From assembly GCF_963678245.1 (NCBI RefSeq), contig NZ_OY782770.1:496001-560000 (forward strand): a stretch of 64,000 nt of DNA, read 5' to 3'. This document shows, piece by piece, positions 43,679 to 53,726 of the stretch. The position numbers and the translations under genes are program-made. Numbering within the stretch: position 1 is the first letter of the stretch; every line of letters starts with the position of its first letter. Under the pieces are notes generated by a model that did no database searches, was not told the DNA's origin, and saw only the letters and a list, made by a program, of their open reading frames with translations. Origin of the DNA: an uncultured Sunxiuqinia sp. (GTDB lineage: Bacteria; Bacteroidota; Bacteroidia; Bacteroidales; Prolixibacteraceae).

Positions 43679-45013
43679 ATGAAGAAGTGGTCGCTGGGGT
43701 ACGAAATAGTAAGACAGCTTGTGCGACTTGCATTTTGGTTAAGTCACAAAAAAATAACTGTCATTGGGAAAAAACAAATCCCAAGTAACCAACCAATCAT
43801 TTTTACCCCCAATCACCAAAATGCGTTGATGGATCCACTGGCAGTAATATGCACCAGCTCTACACAGCCCGTTTGGCTTGCGCGAGCCGATCTGTTTAAA
43901 TTAAAATCGGTTAGGCCGATTCTCCATTTCTTCAAAATACTGCCAGTGTACCGCATTCGAGATGGGAAAAGTAAATTAGCTGAAAATGAAACTATTTTCA
44001 ATAAAGCAATCGAACTATTAGAGCACAAAAAGCAACTGGCGCTTTTCCCCGAAGCTGCTCACTCAGGGAAAAGGCAAATGTTACCACACAGGAAGGCTGT
44101 TCCGCGGATTGCATTTCTTGCCGAAGAAAAAAACAACTTCAAACTCAACTTGCAAATTATTCCTGTCGGAATTTATTACTCCCACTATTGGAAGTTTAAC
44201 CGTGAGGTACTCGTTAATTACGGAAACCCGATTACCATTGGTCATTACCAAGAGAAATATCTGAAAAGCCCAAATCAAAGCCTATTGGATTTGAAAGACG
44301 AAATAGAACAAAAAGTTGAAGACCTGACTATTAACGTCCGCAGTAAAAAACATTACGAGAACTACGAACTCATTCTGAAATTACGAGAATCGTCGTGTGT
44401 CTGGATTCAAGAGAGACTCTCTCACAAAGAGAACTTCTTCAAACGAAGAGAGCTTCTCCTCAAAATAGAAGAACGCGAGCGCATAAATCCAGATGTTTTC
44501 AAGATCTTTCATGATAAACTCGACCAGATTCGAAAGGTGACTGACAAACAAGGAATTAACATAGAGGCTATTGATCATCGGCAGTTAAAGACTGAAGTTT
44601 TATTCTTTAAAACACTGCTGGCGTTAGTATTAAGTCCACTAGTTGTTCTGGGCTTTATTTTGCACGGACTACCTTTTCTACTACCGCGGTACTTCATTCA
44701 ACGCAAAGTAATAGACCCGACGTTTTACAGCACTTTTCAATTTGTTTCCGGATTAGTTATTTACACGTCGCTTGTTATAATCATTGGTGTATTGCTTTTT
44801 ATTTTAACGGGGCAATGGTTTTGGCCATTCGTTTTTCTGCCAGCCTTTCTATTTACCGGAAAGCTTAGTTTTATGGCCTTTCAGTATTGGGAAAAACATT
44901 GGCAACAATTGAATTTTTATCAGTTCAGTAAAAAGCATCCGAAAATAGTAGAAAACCTAATTGTGGAAATTGAGTTTATAAAATCTGAATTAGATCGAAT
45001 TATCCGTGGCTGA
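43679..45013 (+). CDS. PlsC-type glycerophosphate/lysophospholipid acyltransferase
   Basis: 444-aa membrane protein. The acyltransferase domain (residues about 10-235) has TPNHQNALMDPLAV (His and Asp five apart, as in yeast-type GPATs), GKSKLAENETIF, LALFPEAAHSGKRQ and VGIYYSHYW. The C-terminal part has a helical segment and hydrophobic stretches at about 315-345 and 355-400. The family makes phosphatidic acid precursors; whether it uses glycerol-3-phosphate or lysophosphatidate is not clear. Confidence 0.85.
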   Translation: MKKWSLGYEIVRQLVRLAFWLSHKKITVIGKKQIPSNQPIIFTPNHQNALMDPLAVICTSSTQPVWLARADLFKLKSVRPILHFFKILPVYRIRDGKSKLAENETIFNKAIELLEHKKQLALFPEAAHSGKRQMLPHRKAVPRIAFLAEEKNNFKLNLQIIPVGIYYSHYWKFNREVLVNYGNPITIGHYQEKYLKSPNQSLLDLKDEIEQKVEDLTINVRSKKHYENYELILKLRESSCVWIQERLSHKENFFKRRELLLKIEERERINPDVFKIFHDKLDQIRKVTDKQGINIEAIDHRQLKTEVLFFKTLLALVLSPLVVLGFILHGLPFLLPRYFIQRKVIDPTFYSTFQFVSGLVIYTSLVIIIGVLLFILTGQWFWPFVFLPAFLFTGKLSFMAFQYWEKHWQQLNFYQFSKKHPKIVENLIVEIEFIKSELDRIIRG

Positions 45014-45097
45014 AAAACAAAAGGTGCTTTTTTTATTTAAATCCACAAAGGAGAACAAGAGACAAAATTTGTATATTCACACAGACAATATTACTGT

Positions 45098-46888
45098 ATG
45101 CATCACGAAATTGGAACATACCTGATTACTTCCTTAACGATCATACTTCTCATGTCAGGAATCACAGGTATAGTCATTAGTATTTATTTGTATAAATACC
45201 GAAAAACACCGGGAATTTTGTATCTGTTGCTTTTACAAATTGCGATAGCAGCCTGGGCTTTTTTCTATGCTCTCGAATATTCTGCCACGGTAGTCGAATC
45301 AAAAATATTTTGGTCAAAACTTTCGTATCTGGGTATTGTTTTTGCTCCGGTATTTTTCTATTTATTCAGCCTTCATTTTGCCTATAAGCAGCACCGAATA
45401 AATGCGACTCTATTGGCCTCGTTATTTGGATTATCTACAATTTTCTTAATTTCTGTTACCACCAATGATTACCATTTCCTACATTGGAAATCTTATCATA
45501 TCGATCCGATATTAAACACCACCATATACACGTATGGGGTATCGTTCTGGCTTGTTTTTGCTTTCAACTACATCTTGCTTACCTTAAGTATAGCCAACAT
45601 CATTCCGTTAATCTTTAAGTACCCGGAAAACTACCAGCAGCAAATCATTTTCATCGTTATCGCCTGTGTGTTTCCCGTGGTTGGCAATGTGATGTACGTT
45701 TTCAATGTGGGACCGATACAGGGGTTCGACTGGACTCCAATCTTTTTTGCTTTTTCCGGAGTTATTCTAACATACATCAATCTGCGATTTGGCATATTCG
45801 ACCTGATTCCAATTGCCCGAAATAAACTGTTAAGCATCTTGCCCGATGGAGTCATCATTGTTGATAAACACCGTCGGATTGCAGATGTGAATCCAGCCTT
45901 TCTGGAGCTCACACACCGCAGCAAAAATGATACAATTGGGAAATCGCTGGCAGATGTGTTCCCTAAACAGAAATCATTGATTGACCAACTCGCCCCAAAG
46001 GAACAAATTGAATCGATGGAGCTGGAAGCAGAACTAAGTGGCCAACTTACCTACTTTGACATTCGGGTTACTTCGCTGTTTGATCAAGCGAATCAGATGA
46101 ATGGAAAACTAATTGTCTTGCGGAACATTACCGAAAAAACAATCAATCAGCAATCCATTCAAAAAAAGAATCAGCAATTAAAAAAAGAGATTGAAGAAAA
46201 GGAAAAACTGATCGCTGATTTGGATGCTTTTGATCACACGGTGGCTCACGATTTAAAAAACGTGATTGGTGCCATTCTGACGTCCAACGATTTACTGAAA
46301 CTCGAAATTGAACAAAAAAACTATCAAAATCTGGAAGAAATAATTGAACTGATCCAGCTTTCGGCAAACAAATCTTTTCATGTCATTAAAGAGCTGTTGA
46401 CAATGGCCAGTGTTCGCCAACAGGATATAAAAAGAGAGCAGGTGGACATGGCTGATATACTAAAAGAATGTGAGATTCGCTTGGACGACATGATTAAAAC
46501 GTCAAAAGCCACAATCATCAAACCCAGAGAATGGCCCACAGCTCTTGGCTACTCCCCTTGGATTGAGGAGGTGTGGGTTAATTATATCAGCAACGCCATT
46601 AAGTATGGTGGAAAACCTCCGGTTCTCGAACTAGGGGCAAAACAATTCTATCGTGAGAAGAAAATTCGCTATTGGATAAAGGACAATGGCAATGGATTGC
46701 CACAACAAGACCAGACAAAGCTGTTCAAAAAATACGAACGATTCAACCAAACACCTATCGAAGGAACCGGACTCGGCCTGTCAATTGTCAAGCGAATTGT
46801 GGAGAAACTTGGTGGAGAAGTTGGTGTAATTAGTGCCGGAATTAAAGGTGAAGGCTGTATCTTTTATTTCACGTTACCTCAAGAATAA
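45098..46888 (+). CDS. Membrane histidine kinase with 7TM (HisKA_7TM) sensor and PAS domain
   Basis: 596-aa sensor kinase. The N-terminal seven hydrophobic segments (residues about 10-235; LQIAIAAWAFFYALEYSA and RFGIFDLIPIARN at its end) match the histidine-kinase N-terminal 7TM domain. A PAS domain follows (about 245-350, DGVIIVDKHRRIADVNPAF), then a coiled coil, a HisKA box with HDLKNVIGAI (phospho-acceptor His) and a HATPase domain (NYISNAIKYGG, IKDNGNGL, GTGLGLSIVKR). No cognate regulator lies beside it, so it is an orphan kinase. Confidence 0.93.
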   Translation: MHHEIGTYLITSLTIILLMSGITGIVISIYLYKYRKTPGILYLLLLQIAIAAWAFFYALEYSATVVESKIFWSKLSYLGIVFAPVFFYLFSLHFAYKQHRINATLLASLFGLSTIFLISVTTNDYHFLHWKSYHIDPILNTTIYTYGVSFWLVFAFNYILLTLSIANIIPLIFKYPENYQQQIIFIVIACVFPVVGNVMYVFNVGPIQGFDWTPIFFAFSGVILTYINLRFGIFDLIPIARNKLLSILPDGVIIVDKHRRIADVNPAFLELTHRSKNDTIGKSLADVFPKQKSLIDQLAPKEQIESMELEAELSGQLTYFDIRVTSLFDQANQMNGKLIVLRNITEKTINQQSIQKKNQQLKKEIEEKEKLIADLDAFDHTVAHDLKNVIGAILTSNDLLKLEIEQKNYQNLEEIIELIQLSANKSFHVIKELLTMASVRQQDIKREQVDMADILKECEIRLDDMIKTSKATIIKPREWPTALGYSPWIEEVWVNYISNAIKYGGKPPVLELGAKQFYREKKIRYWIKDNGNGLPQQDQTKLFKKYERFNQTPIEGTGLGLSIVKRIVEKLGGEVGVISAGIKGEGCIFYFTLPQE

Positions 46889-46951
46889 AATACATAACTA
46901 GCTTATCACTAAAAGAAGCATTGTCTGGCTGCCCACCACATCGCTCTCTAA

Positions 46952-48265
46952 TTATCGACGCCTTCGTTTGTGCTTTTTACGTTGCTTTGCAAGATCTGGA
47001 CCACCTTTTCGTTCGACAGGAGGCTTTCTCTTTTTTTCGTGGAAAGCTCCTTGAAAAGTAGGATCATTCATTTTCTTTTGCCGATCGATTTCCCGCGATT
47101 GCTCTTGCGCTTCAGCTTTCCCGGTCGGTTCGATCACCACTTCGTCAGGAATAGCTTTTTCCTGAACTTTCATTCGGATAACCTCTTCAATTTTTACTAA
47201 ATGGTATTCCTCGGCAGGATCAATCAGCGCAATCGCCTCACCATGATTATTGGCTCGTGCAGTTCGTCCAATTCGGTGTACGTAATCTTCGTAACGCTGT
47301 GGCAAATCAAAGTTGATGACATGCGTTATCATTGAAACATCCAGTCCTCGAGCCGAGACGTCGGTAGAAATCAGGATTCGTAATTCTCCATCTTTAAAGG
47401 CCTGAATCGCATTCATCCGGGCATTTTGGCCTTTGTTTGAATGAAGTATCCGCTTCTCCCCTTCCGTCTTTCTTTTGATGACTTTAAAAACCTTTTCAGC
47501 ATGTTCCTTGGTTCGCACAAAAATCAAAACCCGGCTAAACACCTCCTCATTTTCTAACCAGTACCGAATCAGATTTAACTTGGTTTTGAAATTCGGAACT
47601 TTATAGTAGGATTGCTTAACCAACTGGGCAGGAGTTGCCGAAGGAGAAACTTCCACACGCTCCGGAAAATCAAGAAACTCGTGAGTCATTACTTCCACCT
47701 TCTCATTAAATGTTGCAGAGAATAGCAGGTTTTGCCGCTTAACCGGAATAATCTCCAACAATTGACGAATTTGTGGCATAAAGCCCATATCCAACATTCG
47801 GTCGGCTTCGTCAATTACAAGTGTTTTTATTTTCTTCAGCGAAACAGCATTGGCATGATACAAATCACGGAGTCGCCCGGGGGTTGCCACCAAAATGTCA
47901 ATGCCCGGCTCAATCAAAGCTGCGTGTTTGGTCCAGCCTATGCCACCAAAAACGGCGGCATGTCGAATGTTACTATAAGGAGTCAGCTCTTCAATATCCT
48001 CTCCAACTTGTATGGCTAGCTCCCGGGTCGGCACCAAAACGAGTACTCTTGGATCTTCGCCTTCGGCTTTCACCAGTTTGGAAAAAATTGGCAGCAGGTA
48101 AGCTGCGGTTTTGCCCGTTCCGGTTTGCGCCACTCCAACGACATCCACTCCCGACTTAATGATAGGAATTGCCTTTTCCTGAATAGGAGTTGGATGTTCA
48201 AAGCCAATCTCGTCCAACACCTTCAGAATCGACTTGTTTATTTTTAATTCACTGAAACTTGTCAT
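46952..48265 (-). CDS. DEAD-box RNA helicase, RhlE-like
   Basis: 437-aa ATP-dependent RNA helicase. The Q motif is PTPIQEKAIP. Motif I is AQTGTGKT, II is DEAD in VIDEADRMLD, III is SATF, V is STDVSARGLD and VI is HRIGRTAR. The C-terminus is basic (KQRKKHKRRRR), suiting RNA binding. I start at ATG 48265; the longer frame would put the start inside the promoter, whose -7 box lies just 6 bases upstream. The likely role is ribosome assembly or RNA decay. Confidence 0.95.
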   Translation of the reverse strand: MTSFSELKINKSILKVLDEIGFEHPTPIQEKAIPIIKSGVDVVGVAQTGTGKTAAYLLPIFSKLVKAEGEDPRVLVLVPTRELAIQVGEDIEELTPYSNIRHAAVFGGIGWTKHAALIEPGIDILVATPGRLRDLYHANAVSLKKIKTLVIDEADRMLDMGFMPQIRQLLEIIPVKRQNLLFSATFNEKVEVMTHEFLDFPERVEVSPSATPAQLVKQSYYKVPNFKTKLNLIRYWLENEEVFSRVLIFVRTKEHAEKVFKVIKRKTEGEKRILHSNKGQNARMNAIQAFKDGELRILISTDVSARGLDVSMITHVINFDLPQRYEDYVHRIGRTARANNHGEAIALIDPAEEYHLVKIEEVIRMKVQEKAIPDEVVIEPTGKAEAQEQSREIDRQKKMNDPTFQGAFHEKKRKPPVERKGGPDLAKQRKKHKRRRR

Positions 48266-48271
48266 AGGCCG

Positions 48272-48279
48272 CAAAGATA
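48272..48279 (-). promoter_or_regulatory. -7 box TATCTTTG of the DEAD-box helicase gene
   Basis: An exact TAnnTTTG on the minus strand with a TTTG candidate -33 element 22 bases further upstream. The box ends 6 bases before the ATG, so the transcript would be leaderless or nearly so. Confidence 0.6.
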
Positions 48280-48362
48280 CACTTTTAAATTTCCAGTTCG
48301 CCAAACGGATGTTCCGGTTTTTAACCGCGCATCAATAATCGTCGGTTAAAGATCAGCGTACC

Positions 48363-49469
48363 CTAAGTCAACTTGTACATTTTCCCGGGTAGGCTCGCCA
48401 CCAAACCTTTAAATTCGAGTGCTAACAATACAGAAGAAACTTTACCCATTGGCATTTGCACGATGGAACAGAGTTGGTCAATGTACAAAGGTGCTTCGTT
48501 CAACGAATCAACAATTCGCTGCTCTTCATCATTCAATTCAACAAACAGTTGCTTCTGTATTTTGGTAGGTTTATCCACAGTTTGTTGCCACGACATGGCA
48601 TACTCCAAATCATCCAACGTTTCAATCATTGCCGCTTTGTTTGATTTGATAAGTTGATTGCAACCTCTCGAAAACAGATCGATATGCCGACCGGGAAGCG
48701 CAAAAACATCGCGATTATACGAATCGGCTATATCTGCAGTCACCAGTGAACCACCCTTTTCAGCTGATTCAACAATTATTGTGGCGTCAGCTAAGCCAGC
48801 AATTATCCGGTTACGACGCAAGAAATTCTGCCGATCGATTTTCGTTTCACTAATAAAATCAGTGACCAAGCCACCCGAGTCAAGCATTCGTTCTGCCACC
48901 TGACGATGCTGCCTGGGATAAATCTGATCCAAGCCGTGAGCAAAAACACCAATCGTTGGCACTCCATTTTTCAAACAAGCTTTGTGAGCCGCCACATCTA
49001 TTCCGTAGGCCAAGCCGCTAATCACGGTGTAACCGACTCGCTGCGCCATATCCCGAACTAACCCATCGCAAAAATCACGACCATAGTTCGTTGCATTACG
49101 GGTTCCTACAATTGCAACTGTTTTTTCTGTGTTAAATTGGATATTCCCTTTCCAAAAAAGCATGATCGGTGCATCCACACAGCGCTTTAATCGCTGAGGA
49201 TAATGGTCATCCCAAAATGAAACATAGTGAATGTCATTTTTCAAAACAAACTCCAGTTCTTCTGAAGCACGCACCAAGGCGTCGCTCCTAATAATGGCGC
49301 GAGCTTTTATTTCACCAATGTACGGTATTCGTTTTAAGGTTTTTTCGTTGGCATCAAAAATAGGCTTAATTCCGCCTAAGGCTTGAACCAATCGTCTGGC
49401 ATTGCCTAGGCCGATACCCGGAATTAATGACAATGCAATTTGATATTTTAAATTTTCGATTTCAGACAT
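48363..49469 (-). CDS. dprA: DNA processing protein DprA
   Basis: 368-aa protein that loads RecA on incoming single-stranded DNA in natural transformation. An N-terminal HhH/SAM-like region (LIPGIGLGNARRLVQALGG) precedes the Rossmann-like core with VAIVGTRNATNYG, ISGLAYGIDVAAHKACL, RNRIIAGLADATIIVESAEK and GSLVTADIADSYNRDVFALPG. A C-terminal winged helix (DQLCSIVQMPMGKVSSVLLA) follows. It is conserved even in species not known to be competent. Confidence 0.96.
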   Translation of the reverse strand: MSEIENLKYQIALSLIPGIGLGNARRLVQALGGIKPIFDANEKTLKRIPYIGEIKARAIIRSDALVRASEELEFVLKNDIHYVSFWDDHYPQRLKRCVDAPIMLFWKGNIQFNTEKTVAIVGTRNATNYGRDFCDGLVRDMAQRVGYTVISGLAYGIDVAAHKACLKNGVPTIGVFAHGLDQIYPRQHRQVAERMLDSGGLVTDFISETKIDRQNFLRRNRIIAGLADATIIVESAEKGGSLVTADIADSYNRDVFALPGRHIDLFSRGCNQLIKSNKAAMIETLDDLEYAMSWQQTVDKPTKIQKQLFVELNDEEQRIVDSLNEAPLYIDQLCSIVQMPMGKVSSVLLALEFKGLVASLPGKMYKLT

Positions 49470-49518
49470 CCACGAGGTTTATGATAAATTTAGTTATTCC
49501 CTCCTGAATTTGCAAGTA

Positions 49519-49968
49519 CTATTTTTCCTTTAGATATTGAGATAAATCGGCCTTAATCGCAGCAGTATCTTTCTTACTCATTGCCGCCAAACTGACAGAT
49601 GGATATTCGGCAACTCCTCTTTTAGTCTTTACTTCCAGAAACAAATCGCTAAATAAAAACGTCTTCTTCACTTCAGCTTTATGCAAAAGCACTTTCCTGA
49701 ACTCTATTGAATTGTATTCCTTCCCGAAAAAAGAAATGATAGGATAGTAACGCACTTTAATCATCTCATTGGTCGACTCATACTGCACGTAATCCAGTCC
49801 CACAATTTGAAAAACAATAATATAAATAATTAACAATCCGCCATTTATCAGTGCAAACAAGTCCATCTCCTGCCACACAAAAAGCAAAATAGGCAATAAC
49901 AAAAGTACAACTCCCAGATTAAAACCTCTTTTTATTTTCTGTGATCGCTTTTGATTCGATATCTCCAT
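49519..49968 (-). CDS. Small membrane protein of unknown function
   Basis: 149-aa protein with two close transmembrane helices (about residues 18-34 and 37-54), then a cytoplasmic beta-rich domain (about 60-149) with VQYESTNEMIKVRYYPI and VKTKRGVAEYPSVSLAAMS. The domain resembles the PH-like folds attached to membrane anchors, but this is not a confident assignment. It is monocistronic and divergent from aroB. Confidence 0.6.
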   Translation of the reverse strand: MEISNQKRSQKIKRGFNLGVVLLLLPILLFVWQEMDLFALINGGLLIIYIIVFQIVGLDYVQYESTNEMIKVRYYPIISFFGKEYNSIEFRKVLLHKAEVKKTFLFSDLFLEVKTKRGVAEYPSVSLAAMSKKDTAAIKADLSQYLKEK

Positions 49969-50037
49969 AACTTTTTATTGAATTGTAAATAATAAGCCGT
50001 TTTTGCTATTGACTTTATAGCACTGCTAAAAATATCT

Positions 50038-50045
50038 TAACTTTG
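50038..50045 (+). promoter_or_regulatory. Candidate -7 box TAACTTTG for aroB
   Basis: An exact TAnnTTTG ending 24 bases before the aroB ATG. Confidence 0.5.
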
Positions 50046-50069
50046 TGCTCCGCATTTTAAAACAGACAA

Positions 50070-51134
50070 ATGGCGACATCAAAAATACATTCAAATATTT
50101 TCTTTTCCCAAAAGGTAGCTGACGAACTCGAGAAAATCGTTCAGCAATTTCCTGCCGGCAAAGTATTTTTATTGACTGAAGAAACACCCAAAGAGCTTTG
50201 CCTTCCTTCAATCAACAATGTTATAGAAGAGTATGGCATCAAAGCAATTAGCATTAAAGGAGGAGAGCCCAATAAGTCGGTTCGCTCAGTTGAGCAAGTT
50301 TGGGAATTCTTATCGAAGAATGGTGCTGACCGCAAATCGCTGCTAATCAATATTGGTGGCGGAATGCTCACCGATTTGGGTGGATTTGTAGCCTCAACTT
50401 TTAAACGTGGAATGTCATTCGTAAATATTCCAACAACTTTATTAGCACAGGTCGATGCTTCGCTAGGCGGAAAAACCGGCATCAACTTTAATGGCTTAAA
50501 AAATGAAATCGGGGTATTTAATGAGCCTGATGCAGTAATCATCAACACGAGCTTTTTAAAGACAATTGATGCGGACAATTTCCTTTCGGGTTATGCTGAA
50601 ATGCTGAAACACGGCTTAATTAAAAATCCTGATCACTGGGAAGAATTGATGCAATACGATCTTAAAAAGGTCGACTACGATTCGTTGCAGGAAATTATTG
50701 CACACTCGGTAGCTGTCAAAGAATGGCATGTACAAAACGACCTTACTGAGAAAAACATTCGAAAGGCATTGAATTTCGGGCACACAGTTGGTCATGCTTT
50801 TGAAAGTTATGCACTATACGACAATCGGCCAATCCTGCATGGTTTTGCAGTAGTTTACGGAATGATTGTCGAGCTATACCTGTCAGCTAAAGTCTGTGGA
50901 TTCGACCAGACAAAATTAAAAGAGATCAACCAGTGGATGATTAAAACCTATGGTAAGTTTGAAATTGAGCAATCAGCTTACGACGAGCTTTACGAGCTGA
51001 TGACGCATGATAAAAAAAATGAAGGCAGTCGGATTAACTTCACCTTAATTTCAACAATTGGTCAGGTTGAAATAAACAAAGACTGCTCAAAAGAACTGAT
51101 TATTGAAGCACTTGACTATTATCGTCAACTCTAA
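50070..51134 (+). CDS. aroB: 3-dehydroquinate synthase
   Basis: 354-aa shikimate-pathway enzyme that cyclises DAHP to 3-dehydroquinate with NAD and a divalent metal. INIGGGMLTDLGGFVASTFK with RGMSFVNIPTTLLAQVDASL after it is the family core. GYAEMLKHGL and ALNFGHTVGHAFES supply metal ligands. It is followed after 17 bases by aroA, making a two-gene aromatic amino acid unit. Confidence 0.97.
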   Translation: MATSKIHSNIFFSQKVADELEKIVQQFPAGKVFLLTEETPKELCLPSINNVIEEYGIKAISIKGGEPNKSVRSVEQVWEFLSKNGADRKSLLINIGGGMLTDLGGFVASTFKRGMSFVNIPTTLLAQVDASLGGKTGINFNGLKNEIGVFNEPDAVIINTSFLKTIDADNFLSGYAEMLKHGLIKNPDHWEELMQYDLKKVDYDSLQEIIAHSVAVKEWHVQNDLTEKNIRKALNFGHTVGHAFESYALYDNRPILHGFAVVYGMIVELYLSAKVCGFDQTKLKEINQWMIKTYGKFEIEQSAYDELYELMTHDKKNEGSRINFTLISTIGQVEINKDCSKELIIEALDYYRQL

Positions 51135-51151
51135 TTTCGGAACAATAAATC

Positions 51152-52384
51152 ATGAAATACCGCCTTTCCAAGTCAGATAAAAATGTTAAAGGAAGTATCG
51201 ACCTTCCATCGTCGAAAAGTATTGCCAACCGCGCACTGATTATTCACGCGTTGAGTTACAGTCCTTACCATTTGAAAAACTTATCGGTTAGCGACGATAT
51301 TGAGGTAATGCAACAAGTGCTAACCTCCAATACCAATAAATTTGATATTGGGCACGCAGGAACAGCCATGCGCTTTCTGACAGCTTTCATGTCGCAAATC
51401 GTTGGTGAATGGACTATTACCGGATCAGATCGGATGAAGCAACGCCCAATCCATATTTTGGTAGACGCGCTGACTGAACTTGGAGCAAAGATTGAATATG
51501 TAGAAAACGATGGCTATCCGCCACTTCGTATTTTTGGCTCGCACCTCAAAGGAAGAGTTTTGGAATTGGATGGAAGTATCAGCAGCCAATACATTTCTGC
51601 ATTGCTCATGATTGCTCCTGTAATTGAAGGAGGCCTGACACTTCGGTTGAAAAACAAAATTACTTCGCGCCCCTATATTGAGTTGACGCTGAAATTAATG
51701 AAGCAATTTGGTGTTCGTTCCGTTTGGAAAGGCAATGAAATTCTTGTTGCTGAACAGCCTTACCAAGCCCGGGAGTTTACGGTTGAAGCAGATTGGACTG
51801 GTGCATCTTATTGGTATCAACTAGCAGCATTGTCTGATGAAGCTGAAATTAAGTTGAAAAATCTTCGCCTGATGAGCTTGCAAGGTGATTGCCAAATTGC
51901 AGCTTGGTTTAAGGATTTTGGAGTTGACAGCCAAGCCACTGCCGACGGCGTAGTTATAACAAAGTCGGCTGACACTCAACCCAAACATTTACAACTTAGC
52001 TTTATTGAAAATCCGGATGTGGCACAAACCATGGCTATGTTGTGCGTACTCAAAAAAGTCCCCTTTCATTTTACAGGCCTGGAGACTCTAAAAATTAAGG
52101 AAACCGACCGCATTGCGGCACTGCAAAATGAGCTGGCAAAATTTGGAACCGAAATTACCGAACCCAAACACGGTGAGCTAAAATGGGATGGCAGTTTTTC
52201 GTTACCTAAAGATGAAGTACCTTGCATTACGACTTACCACGACCACCGCATGGCACTGGCCTTTGCCCCTGCAGCCCTATTCCAAAAAATTGATATCGAT
52301 GATCCGATGGTAATTTCTAAATCGTACCCGGAATATTACGAACACTTGAAACAGGTTGGCTTTGAAATTGCGGATTCTAAGTAG
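51152..52384 (+). CDS. aroA: 3-phosphoshikimate 1-carboxyvinyltransferase (EPSP synthase)
   Basis: 410-aa enzyme that joins PEP to shikimate-3-phosphate. LPSSKSIANRALIIHAL, DIGHAGTAMRFLTAFMS, SSQYISALLMIAP, KETDRIAALQNELAKFG and the C-terminal DHRMALAFAPAAL are conserved EPSP synthase segments. It is slightly shorter than E. coli AroA (427 aa), as usual for Bacteroidota. The gene is in an operon with aroB. Confidence 0.97.
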   Translation: MKYRLSKSDKNVKGSIDLPSSKSIANRALIIHALSYSPYHLKNLSVSDDIEVMQQVLTSNTNKFDIGHAGTAMRFLTAFMSQIVGEWTITGSDRMKQRPIHILVDALTELGAKIEYVENDGYPPLRIFGSHLKGRVLELDGSISSQYISALLMIAPVIEGGLTLRLKNKITSRPYIELTLKLMKQFGVRSVWKGNEILVAEQPYQAREFTVEADWTGASYWYQLAALSDEAEIKLKNLRLMSLQGDCQIAAWFKDFGVDSQATADGVVITKSADTQPKHLQLSFIENPDVAQTMAMLCVLKKVPFHFTGLETLKIKETDRIAALQNELAKFGTEITEPKHGELKWDGSFSLPKDEVPCITTYHDHRMALAFAPAALFQKIDIDDPMVISKSYPEYYEHLKQVGFEIADSK

Positions 52385-52541
52385 CAAACCCTAAATCAAA
52401 ATAATTGCTATCGATACTCTAATTATAAAGATGAGCGCTGAAAGAAAATAAGGTCATATTAACCATTCAATCGTCATTTTTTGATAGTTGCTTGAGCAAA
52501 ATGAATAGTGAAAAAGAATCAGCACATTGAGCTTAAAATAC

Positions 52542-52572
52542 AAAAAGCTACCACCTCCCGGCAGCAGCTTTT
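52542..52572 (-). terminator. Terminator of yebC (possibly also aroA)
   Basis: On the minus strand AAAAGCT (52572-52566) pairs with AGCTTTTT (52549-52542), extended inward by a wobble-rich stem, and followed by T residues. Confidence 0.65.
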
Positions 52573-52592
52573 CAATGTATAAAGTATCTTAC

Positions 52593-53303
52593 TCAGGCAA
52601 TATTGGTAAACACCTGTTGAACGTCGTCATCTTCCTCCAGCTTATCAATCAACTTTTCGATTTCCTCCAGCTGTTCTTCAGTAAACTCAACAGCCGAAGT
52701 CGGAATCCGTTCCAGGTTTGATTTTTTCACATCAATTTTTTTCTCCTCTAAAGCCGATGAAAGTGTTCCAAAAGCTGTATAGTCACCATAGGCATAAACA
52801 GTTTCTTCATTTTGCTCAATGTCATCTAGCCCCGCATCAATCAACTCCAGCTCCAGCTCTTCCAAATCCATACCTTCGTAGGCTTCGAACTGAAAAACCG
52901 CTTTTCGGTCAAACATAAATTCCAACGATCCGGTTGGCACCAAACTACCGCCAGCCTTATTAAAATAGGACTTAACGTTGGCTACCGTACGGGTTGAATT
53001 GTCTGTGGCACATTCAACAAAAATAAGTACCCCATGTGGGCCTTTTCCTTCGTAGTTAACTTCGGTGTATTCGCTGGCATCTTTCCCTGCTGCACGCTTG
53101 ATCGCCGAATCAATATTGTCTTTGGGCATGTTTTGCGCTTTAGCATTCTGAATCGCTGTACGCAACTTAGCATTCATGTCCGGATCAGGGCCTCCTTCTT
53201 TGGCTGCCATTGTTATTGAACGCGATAACTTCGGAAAAATTCGAGACATGTGTCCCCAGCGTTTTTCCTTTGCTGCTCTCCGGTATTCAAATGCTCTTCC
53301 CAC
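52593..53303 (-). CDS. yebC: YebC/PmpR-family protein
   Basis: 236-aa protein of the TACO1/YebC family. The start [16 protein letters not shown] differs little from the usual MAGHSKW-type opening in Bacteroidota. [39 protein letters not shown] and [10 protein letters not shown] are typical. Members act in transcription control or help ribosomes through proline stretches. It is monocistronic. Confidence 0.94.
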   Translation of the reverse strand: MGRAFEYRRAAKEKRWGHMSRIFPKLSRSITMAAKEGGPDPDMNAKLRTAIQNAKAQNMPKDNIDSAIKRAAGKDASEYTEVNYEGKGPHGVLIFVECATDNSTRTVANVKSYFNKAGGSLVPTGSLEFMFDRKAVFQFEAYEGMDLEELELELIDAGLDDIEQNEETVYAYGDYTAFGTLSSALEEKKIDVKKSNLERIPTSAVEFTEEQLEEIEKLIDKLEEDDDVQQVFTNIA

Positions 53304-53726
53304 AATACAATTATTTTAGCGTGAATGAATTTTTTAATCGACTGCAAAAATAAAAATAATCATTCACAATTAATTTCTGAAAGGTTAAAAAATCATTTTT
53401 AGTATAATTATTCATTGATTGTAAAATAAAAAGTAGCTCCTTCTACATAAACCGATCCTACTCAAATACGGCTTTTCGTTTTATGAATAATTTTCAGACA
53501 AAGGAAAAGTCCAATTTCTGTTCCCCTGAAATCATGCTTTTGAGCATCTTCCACCTTAACGAAGCGACCAAAATATTATGCTGATTTTCAGCGAACATGC
53601 CTATTGCGAATCTCATCTCTCATAATTCATTCTAAATATAACCGAATCAACTATCTTTACGACCCAAAATGATTAATCTCGCAAAAAACGCATACGACCC
53701 AAAATGATAAAAAACTCATAATCAAA
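53304..53726. other. Divergent intergenic region between yebC and apbE
   Basis: 423 bases with no convincing gene. It contains a perfect 16-base direct repeat close to apbE, and TATCTTTA (53653-53660), one base off a -7 box, which overlaps the first repeat. Confidence 0.5.
53658..53708 (+). repeat. Perfect 16-bp direct repeat upstream of apbE
   Basis: TACGACCCAAAATGAT occurs at 53658-53673 and 53693-53708, 35 bases apart start to start, ending 18 bases before the ATG. It may be a tandem duplication of the transcription start region or a regulator site. Confidence 0.7.
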
